DNA of 12,084 nucleotides, taken from the NCBI GenBank assembly GCA_947570515.1, contig CANOUM010000035.1, positions 1 through 12,084 on the forward strand. Reading direction: 5' to 3'. Shown here in pieces: positions 7,287 to 12,084 of the stretch (position 1 is its first letter; the number at the start of each line of letters is the position of its first letter). The position numbers and the translations under genes were made by a program. Source of the DNA: an uncultured Clostridia bacterium. GTDB lineage: Bacteria; Bacillota; Clostridia; Lachnospirales; Bianqueaceae. Under the pieces are notes generated by a model. It ran no database searches and was not told the DNA's origin. It saw nothing but the letters and a program-made list of their open reading frames with translations.

Positions 7287-9009
7287 GCTGCTGCTCCTCC
7301 TTTGACTGCTTTTCATATGTCTCCGCATAGGCTCCCTGTTTCGCCATCAGCTGTTCATGCGTTCCTGCCTCGATCACCTTGCCATCTTCCATAAACAAAA
7401 TCCAATCGGATCTGCGAAGCGCTGACAATCTGTGACTAATGACAATCGAGGTTTTCTCCCGCAGCACTCCGTGAATGTTCTCCACGATTCTCTTTTCAGT
7501 AATATTATCGACCGCAGACAGCGTGTCATCTAAGATCAAGATCTGCGGATCCCGGATCAGGGCACGCGCTAAAGAAATTCTCTGCTTCTGGCCGCCGGAA
7601 AGCCGCGTTCCGCGCTCGCCAACCTGTGTATCATATCCTTCAGGGAAGGAACTGATATCCTCATCAATATTAGCCAGATCCGCTGCCTGCCGCACTTCCT
7701 GCAGCCCGGCCTTCGGCATATAAAATGCAATATCCTGTTCAATAGAGCTTGAAAATAAAAAACCATCCTGCGGAACATACCCTGCTGCTTCCCGGAGAGC
7801 CTTAGCCGGAATATCACAAATATCCTTTCCATCAATAAACAAGGTGCCTCTCGGCGCATCAAAAAACTTAAGCAACAGTCCGATCAGCGTTGATTTACCG
7901 CCGCCTGTCTTTCCCGCAATTCCCAGCGTTCCCCCTGCCGGCAGGCTAAAACTGACATTTTCAAGTGCAGGTTTATCAGCCCCCGGATAGGTAAAGCTCA
8001 GATTCTTTGCTTCAATCGCACCGTCAATCGGTCTGTCATATTCCTGCATTTCCTTTTCCGGAATACTCTCTTCATTAAAGATCACGCTTAACCGCTTGTA
8101 GGATGCAATACCTCGGTGCAGCATATTCACAATTCTTCCCAGCTGGACCACCGGATTCTGAATCAGCAGCAGATATCCCAAAAAAGCGACCAGATCACCC
8201 AGCGCCAACGAGCCGTTCATAACAAGGCCGCCGCCATAAATCAGGCTCACTGCATAACTCAGTCCAAAAGAAATCACGGTAATTGGGTTAATCAATGCCG
8301 ATGTATCCGTCAATTTCACATTCGCCTGCATCATCTCGGTAGAGGTATTTTCAAACTCTTGCTGCCATTCCTTTTCTCTGGCAAAGGTCTTTATCACGCG
8401 CACACCCATAATAGACTCATTCACAAATCCAGAGAGGTGCGAAAACAGCTCCTGCACTCTCCGAAACCGCTTCTGCACCAAATTTCCAATCAGAATAATT
8501 GAAATAATCGCTACGGGCACCGGTATTAAGGCCAAAAATGTAAGCCGTCCATCCACGGCTTTTGTCATGGCCCATATGGAAAGCCCACCTGTAATAATCC
8601 CATTCAATCCCTGCGCCAATACCGGTCCAAAGGTCATGCGCACCGCTCCGACATCATTGATTGCATAAGCCATCAAATCGCCTGATCGTTGTTTAGAAAA
8701 AAAGGAGATCGGCATGCTCTGCAGCTTCGCAAAAAGCTCCTCACGCAAAAAACATTCCATGGACCTGGCATTGCGGATGATCATCATTCGCCAAATAAAT
8801 CGTGTCACAAACACGCCAACCGCAATCAATATGATAAGCCCGGCCTGCCTCCAGACCAGATTTTTATCCGGCACCGCCTGCTCCAGCAAATCAATCGCCT
8901 TTCCCAAAGCCTCCGGAGCCAGCGTTTGAATCCGCGAATTAATCGCCAAAAACACAATACCGGGTATGTACAGCCATCCGTACTTTTTCAAGAATTTCCT
9001 GATTACCAT
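7276..9009 (-). CDS. ABC exporter half-transporter with degenerate Walker B (BmrC-like)
   Basis: A 577-residue membrane-ATPase fusion; six helices lie within about 10-310. Motifs: Walker A GKTGGGKST (366-374), Q-loop Q414, canonical signature LSGGQ (470-474), Walker B ILILDD (490-495), D-loop SAVD, and switch His526. The residue after the Walker B aspartate is Asp495, where the catalytic Glu is expected. That substitution marks the degenerate ATP site in heterodimeric exporters of the BmrC/TM287 type and complements the deviant signature of the next gene. Start choice: ATG 9009 (MVIRKF) has AAGGA at 9019-9023, 9 bases upstream. ATG 9018 is possible with AGGG at 9024-9027. The in-frame ATG at 9096 lies upstream of the promoter, within the palindrome, and is rejected. 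It is the first gene of the two-gene operon. Confidence 0.93.
   Translation of the reverse strand: MVIRKFLKKYGWLYIPGIVFLAINSRIQTLAPEALGKAIDLLEQAVPDKNLVWRQAGLIILIAVGVFVTRFIWRMMIIRNARSMECFLREELFAKLQSMPISFFSKQRSGDLMAYAINDVGAVRMTFGPVLAQGLNGIITGGLSIWAMTKAVDGRLTFLALIPVPVAIISIILIGNLVQKRFRRVQELFSHLSGFVNESIMGVRVIKTFAREKEWQQEFENTSTEMMQANVKLTDTSALINPITVISFGLSYAVSLIYGGGLVMNGSLALGDLVAFLGYLLLIQNPVVQLGRIVNMLHRGIASYKRLSVIFNEESIPEKEMQEYDRPIDGAIEAKNLSFTYPGADKPALENVSFSLPAGGTLGIAGKTGGGKSTLIGLLLKFFDAPRGTLFIDGKDICDIPAKALREAAGYVPQDGFLFSSSIEQDIAFYMPKAGLQEVRQAADLANIDEDISSFPEGYDTQVGERGTRLSGGQKQRISLARALIRDPQILILDDTLSAVDNITEKRIVENIHGVLREKTSIVISHRLSALRRSDWILFMEDGKVIEAGTHEQLMAKQGAYAETYEKQSKEEQQHEE
7296..7302 (-). promoter_or_regulatory. 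Ribosome binding site deciding the second ABC gene start
   Basis: AAGGAGG lies inside the last codons of the preceding ABC gene, 9 bases before ATG 7286. The earlier ATG 7328 lacks such a site and would deepen the overlap. Confidence 0.75.
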
Positions 9010-9046
9010 CTGTATCATTCCTTCCCTTTTTAAAATCACGTTAATA

Positions 9047-9075
9047 ATGATACCCCTTTTTGTTCGGCCTGTCAA
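9047..9075 (-). promoter_or_regulatory. Promoter of the ABC exporter operon
   Basis: On the minus strand, a perfect -35 TTGACA (9070-9075) and a -10 TATCAT (9047-9052) are spaced by 17 bases. Transcription would begin near 9040, giving a leader of about 30 bases before ATG 9009. Confidence 0.75.
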
Positions 9076-9083
9076 TATAAAAT

Positions 9084-9097
9084 GTTGCGATCGCAAC
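9084..9097. promoter_or_regulatory. Perfect 14-bp palindrome, candidate operator
   Basis: gttgcgatcgcaac is a perfect inverted repeat with no spacer, ending 8 bases upstream of the -35 of the ABC operon. Its size and its TTGC...GCAA arms resemble sites bound by dimeric winged-helix regulators such as MarR-type proteins, which often control ABC drug exporters. No such regulator is encoded in the window; the TetR protein is the only local candidate. Confidence 0.5.
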
Positions 9098-9123
9098 GAT
9101 TTTCTGCTGACTCTTCAATAAAC

Positions 9124-9157
9124 AAAACGGTATCTCTCCGAAGAGAAATACCGTTTT
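9124..9157 (-). terminator. Intrinsic terminator with UUCG loop after the hydrolase operon
   Basis: A 15-bp stem (arms 9124-9138 and 9143-9157) is closed by TTCG on the minus strand and ends in CCGTTTTGTTTATT. The one non-Watson-Crick pair is G-U on the minus transcript but C-A on the plus transcript, so the hairpin is built for minus-strand transcription. It lies just past the S33 hydrolase stop. Confidence 0.9.
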
Positions 9158-9161
9158 TAGT

Positions 9162-10094
9162 TCATACCCCGCTCTGCGCCGTTTCTATATGATGTAAAAT
9201 CTGCGCATACACCTTTTCTTTTCCAATCTCATTCAGCACCTCATGCCGCATCCCCTCAAGCGTAGTCCCCTGCACATTCTCATATCCTCGCTCTTTTAAA
9301 AACGAAAGCGCATCCAAAAATCCATTCATTCCATTCATACAGGGATCTTTCGCTCCCGATACAAAGAAAATCGGCAGCTTCGGCTGCGTCACCCGCCATC
9401 CTTCTTTCTGATAGCATCTTTTCACCAAATCAAAGAGCGTCTCATAACCATTTAAAGTAAAGGTAAAGCCGCAAAGCGGATGCTGATCATAGGCGCTTAC
9501 GACTGCCGGATCTGAGCATATCCAGGCATTGGGCGAGCTCACCGGCTGAAACGCCTTGTTATATGCGCCAAACGCCAGCTGTGTAATGAACCGGCTTCGA
9601 TGGCGCTCTCCCAAAAACACCTCAAGAACCTTTACAACGCCCAGACCAACTCCTGCCAGCGAATTTGATCCCACACAGCCGCTCACCGTCAGCGAACTAA
9701 TTTCATCCTCATACGCTTGCAGATAACACCGCACAATCAAGGAGCCCATGCTGTGTCCCAACAGATGCACCGGCAGCGCCGGAAAAAGGGTGTGCGTATA
9801 CTGCACCATCTGATGTAAATCCTCCACCGCAGACAGCACTCCATGATTTCCAAAATACCCAAGATCCGCCTGCGAGCGTACGCTGTGACCATGGCCTCTG
9901 TGATCATAAATCACACTGGCAAACCCGTGCGCCGCCAAAAACTCCATAAAAGGAAGGTACCGCTCCTTATGCTCTGTCATGCCATGTACCAGCTGCACAG
10001 CGCCAATCGCTTTTATATCCTCCGGTTCTGCTTTCATGGCAGCCAAAGGCAGCCCATCTTGATTTGAAATAACCTGAAATTCTTTTACAACCAT
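9162..10094 (-). CDS. S33-type alpha/beta hydrolase, monoacylglycerol lipase-like
   Basis: A 310-residue protein with the Hydrolase_4/serine aminopeptidase S33 pattern: oxyanion region HGMTEHKERY (38-47), a DHRGHGHS turn (64-71), nucleophile elbow GHSMGS with Ser115, acid Asp250 in SGAKDP, and His284 in GMRHEVLNE. All three catalytic residues are present. Relatives include monoacylglycerol lipases and lysophospholipases. No signal peptide is seen, so it should act in the cytoplasm on acylglycerols, lysophospholipids or similar esters; the substrate cannot be set from sequence. ATG 10094 is preferred over 10133: AGGAG at 10103-10107 lies 8 bases before it, and this start overlaps the preceding esterase by only 10 bases. 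It is the last gene of the unit, followed directly by the terminator. Confidence 0.9.
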   Translation of the reverse strand: MVVKEFQVISNQDGLPLAAMKAEPEDIKAIGAVQLVHGMTEHKERYLPFMEFLAAHGFASVIYDHRGHGHSVRSQADLGYFGNHGVLSAVEDLHQMVQYTHTLFPALPVHLLGHSMGSLIVRCYLQAYEDEISSLTVSGCVGSNSLAGVGLGVVKVLEVFLGERHRSRFITQLAFGAYNKAFQPVSSPNAWICSDPAVVSAYDQHPLCGFTFTLNGYETLFDLVKRCYQKEGWRVTQPKLPIFFVSGAKDPCMNGMNGFLDALSFLKERGYENVQGTTLEGMRHEVLNEIGKEKVYAQILHHIETAQSGV

Positions 10095-10882
10095 TTTAAA
10101 AACTCCTGAATCCACTGATCCCAAAATTCCCATGTGTGGGCGCCCGGCGCCTCTTGGTAGCTATAGTTAATCTGCGGATGAGCCGCAAACCATTCTTGTG
10201 TAAGCCGTGCGCTGTCCAGCAAAAAATCTTCGGTGCCGCATACGTGAAAGAAACGCGGCATCCGCTGTCCCTTTTGCAGTAGCTCCTCAGCAGTTACAAA
10301 CGGATCCCACCGGCTTCCTTTCAGCTGTTCCTGCCGGTCGCATCCGTATACCGCCTCCATAATGGAGGATCCTCCGCTCGCTCGCCGGGCAGCCGGTGTA
10401 TAAGCCTCCGGCGTCCGATAAAACAGATTGCCGGAAGAAAAACATCCCACGGCCGCATATTGCTCTGGCTTTGTCAAACCAATTTTGAGCGCCCCCATGC
10501 CTCCCATCGAGAGTCCGGCAATATACCGCTCCTGTGGCTTTTCGGAAATAGGGAAAAAGGACTGCATAATCTGCGGCAGCTCTTCTGTGATATAGTCATA
10601 ATACCGCGGCCCATGCTCCATATTTTCATATCGCGATAAATGAACCGACGGCATAACAACAGCTAATCCAAGCTGCGCTACATATCGTTCAATATTGGTA
10701 CGGCGCAGCCAAATGGTATGATCATCGGACGCACCATGCAGTAAATAGAGTACAGGATATCGCTCTCTTTTTATTTCTGAACCTACGATGCCAATTCCAT
10801 GCGTTTGCTGCGGCAATATCACGTTGACCTGCGTACATAATCCCAGCGTCTGCGCATAAAAATCAACCTGCATCAATGCCAT
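10085..10882 (-). CDS. EstA-like esterase, paralogue 2
   Basis: A 265-residue esterase D/tributyrin-esterase-type alpha/beta hydrolase (PF00756-like). Motifs: LLHGASDD (48-54, oxyanion region), IERY (64-67), GLSMGG with nucleophile Ser125... within residues 123-128, GTEDF with Asp219, and PGAHTWEFWD with His249. There is no signal peptide. EstA of Lactococcus hydrolyses short-chain acyl esters; acetyl-xylan esterases and FrmB-like S-formylglutathione hydrolases are related, so a carbohydrate-deacetylating role is possible. It starts one base after the stop of its paralogue, with AAGGAGG at 10892-10898, 9 bases upstream of ATG 10882. Compared with the paralogue, the core motifs are shared but residues about 150-205 differ. 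That region often shapes the acyl or sugar pocket, suggesting different substrates. Confidence 0.9.
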   Translation of the reverse strand: MALMQVDFYAQTLGLCTQVNVILPQQTHGIGIVGSEIKRERYPVLYLLHGASDDHTIWLRRTNIERYVAQLGLAVVMPSVHLSRYENMEHGPRYYDYITEELPQIMQSFFPISEKPQERYIAGLSMGGMGALKIGLTKPEQYAAVGCFSSGNLFYRTPEAYTPAARRASGGSSIMEAVYGCDRQEQLKGSRWDPFVTAEELLQKGQRMPRFFHVCGTEDFLLDSARLTQEWFAAHPQINYSYQEAPGAHTWEFWDQWIQEFLKWL

Positions 10883-10883
10883 T

Positions 10884-11666
10884 TTAAATCGCCTCCTTTT
10901 TTTGTAAAGGCAGCCACTCTAAGATTTTTTGAATATTACGATCCCAGAATCCCCATTCATGCGTACCTGGCTCTTCCCGATACGTAAGCTTAATCCGGTT
11001 CTTAAATTGCTCATAAAAATGAACATTGATATCATACAGAAAATCTTCCGTACCACAGCACATATAAAATTCAGGAAGCTCGGCCTGGACTGAGAGCTGC
11101 TGCTCCAAGCGCCATGGAAGATCATTGATGCTGTGCACGAGCTCTTCTTTTGTGCCCATCACATTGCCCAGGAATCGTTCACCCAGCTGTTCCAACCCCA
11201 AAACCGGATCCAGATATCCGGATAAACTGGCAGCATAGCTATACTGCTCCGGACAATTGATCGCCAGTTTAAACGCGCCAAATCCTCCCATCGACAATCC
11301 TGCAACAAAGGTATCCTCTCTTTTTTCTGAAATCATCGGAAAAAACTCATGCACGACTCGCGGCAGCTCCCTACTAAAAAACTGATAAAAATCATAGCCG
11401 TATTTCATATCCGTATAAAATCCTAAATCTGTGCAGGGCAGCACCACCGCAAGTCCTTTAGCCACTGCATATCGTTCAATCGACGTTCTGCGCTGCCAGA
11501 TCGTCTGATCATCCGATGCACCATGCAGCAGATAGAGTACCGGCACCTTGGATGCTGTTTTTTCACCGCTTTGACCAACTCCATTTTGAACCTGAGGCAA
11601 AATAACGTCCATAGACCGCTCCATCCCCAGTGTTTCTGAATAAAAGTTTGCATGAATGAGTGCCAT
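10884..11666 (-). CDS. EstA-like esterase, paralogue 1
   Basis: A 260-residue protein of the same family as the next gene, and clearly homologous to it from the first residues (MAL...NFYSETLG) to the C-terminus. Motifs: LLHGASDD (47-53), IERY (63-66), a YTDMKYG segment (84-90) typical of tributyrin-esterase relatives, GLSMGG with Ser125, GTEDF with Asp208, and PGTHEWGFWD with His236. The catalytic triad is complete and there is no signal peptide, so a cytoplasmic esterase acting on short-chain esters or acetylated sugars is likely. AGGAGG at 11673-11678 sits 6 bases before ATG 11666 and follows the birA stop directly, so it is probably co-transcribed with birA. A C-terminal tail (PLQKKEAI) is absent from the paralogue. 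Confidence 0.9.
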   Translation of the reverse strand: MALIHANFYSETLGMERSMDVILPQVQNGVGQSGEKTASKVPVLYLLHGASDDQTIWQRRTSIERYAVAKGLAVVLPCTDLGFYTDMKYGYDFYQFFSRELPRVVHEFFPMISEKREDTFVAGLSMGGFGAFKLAINCPEQYSYAASLSGYLDPVLGLEQLGERFLGNVMGTKEELVHSINDLPWRLEQQLSVQAELPEFYMCCGTEDFLYDINVHFYEQFKNRIKLTYREEPGTHEWGFWDRNIQKILEWLPLQKKEAI

Positions 11667-11678
11667 TCTATTCCTCCT

Positions 11679-12084
11679 TTATAATATCCTTGCGCTTACC
11701 TGACCGCAGTATACCTCCTGCCTCTTTCCATCGGGAAGCTCAATAAGCAGCTGCGCATCATCGCCAATGCCAATCACCTTTACCGGCGGATATCCTGGCA
11801 GCTCTTCATGATCCGCACGCAAAAGCTTAATCGTTTTCCCAATCAAAAACGAACGTTTCCGATACAGATCCATGAATTTTTTCTCTGTAAGCTTCGGATA
11901 AATCAACATAAATTCATTCAGCACAGCCGCTGCCAGGCGGCTTCTGAGGTGTCTTTCCTTCTTTTCTTCTTCCATAACACTTCCTGCCACCGATGCAAGC
12001 TCTGCAGGAAAACCTCCTTCCGGCTGCCACACGTTAATCCCGATTCCCAGCACCGCGTAGGCAAGTCTGTCACCTTCCGAAGCC
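11679..12084 (-). CDS. birA: Biotin-protein ligase, C-terminal part (5' end outside window)
   Basis: The frame is open to the right edge, so only about 134 C-terminal residues are visible; full-length BirA proteins are about 320. The first visible residues (ASEGDRLAYAVLGIGINVW) match the end of the catalytic domain, where GIGIN is conserved in biotin ligases. The last roughly 50 residues (GKTIKLL, then VIGIGDDAQLLIELPDGKRQ and CGQVSARIL) match the SH3-like C-terminal domain with its GxVS ending. The enzyme makes biotinyl-AMP and attaches biotin to carboxylase carrier domains such as that of acetyl-CoA carboxylase. Whether an N-terminal repressor helix-turn-helix exists cannot be seen. The GTG at 12053 is an internal Val codon, not a start. 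The two esterase genes follow 12 bases after the stop. Confidence 0.85.
   Translation of the reverse strand, partial: ASEGDRLAYAVLGIGINVWQPEGGFPAELASVAGSVMEEEKKERHLRSRLAAAVLNEFMLIYPKLTEKKFMDLYRKRSFLIGKTIKLLRADHEELPGYPPVKVIGIGDDAQLLIELPDGKRQEVYCGQVSARIL

Noticed and set aside
8116..8502. Plus-strand open frame of 128 codons, rich in His/Gln/Asn
   Set aside because: It lies wholly opposite the first ABC gene, has no ribosome binding site, and its composition is that of an antisense shadow.
9010..9096. Longer N-terminus of the first ABC protein starting at ATG 9096
   Set aside because: That ATG lies inside the 14-bp palindrome and upstream of the promoter, so it would not be in the transcript.
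12051..12053. GTG at 12053 as start of a short separate gene
   Set aside because: The frame continues upstream to the edge with residues typical of biotin ligase (DRLAYAV before LGIGIN), so this is an internal Val codon.

Overview
The window looks like an ordinary chromosomal stretch of a low-to-moderate GC Gram-positive bacterium, most likely a member of the Clostridia. The basis is strong AAGGAGG ribosome binding sites, canonical TTGACA/TATAAT-type promoters, short T-rich intrinsic terminators, and the gene families present (tributyrin-esterase-like proteins, a BmrCD-like ABC pair, MMPL plus TetR). No rRNA or other strong taxonomic marker is present, so a genus cannot be named. All ten genes lie on the minus strand, so transcription runs from high to low coordinates.

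Reading with transcription, the first unit starts beyond the right edge. It holds the 3' part of a biotin-protein ligase gene (birA), then two tandem paralogous esterases of the EstA/esterase D type and an S33-type alpha/beta hydrolase, all nearly abutting or overlapping. It closes with a UUCG-capped terminator (9124-9157). The second unit has its own promoter (9047-9075), flanked upstream by a perfect 14-bp palindrome (9084-9097). It encodes the two halves of a heterodimeric ABC exporter with one degenerate and one canonical ATP site, and ends at a hairpin at 5495-5535. The third unit is a single TetR-type regulator with a near-consensus promoter (5427-5455) and its own terminator (4785-4825).

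The fourth unit has a promoter at 4696-4723 with an adjacent dyad that could be an operator. It encodes a six-helix DUF308/HdeD-like membrane protein, a 12-helix MMPL/RND-type transporter, and a large exported alpha-helical protein whose gene overlaps the transporter gene by ATGA and runs off the left edge. That last protein has a signal peptide, two blocks of LxxG repeats about 300 residues apart, and 17-residue repeats between them. It is the least familiar part of the window. The arrangement suggests an extracellular hairpin-like partner of the MMPL transporter, controlled by the neighbouring TetR protein.

The gene order is compact. No insertion sequences, CRISPR arrays, tRNAs or prophage genes were seen, and no intergenic gap exceeds about 180 bp.
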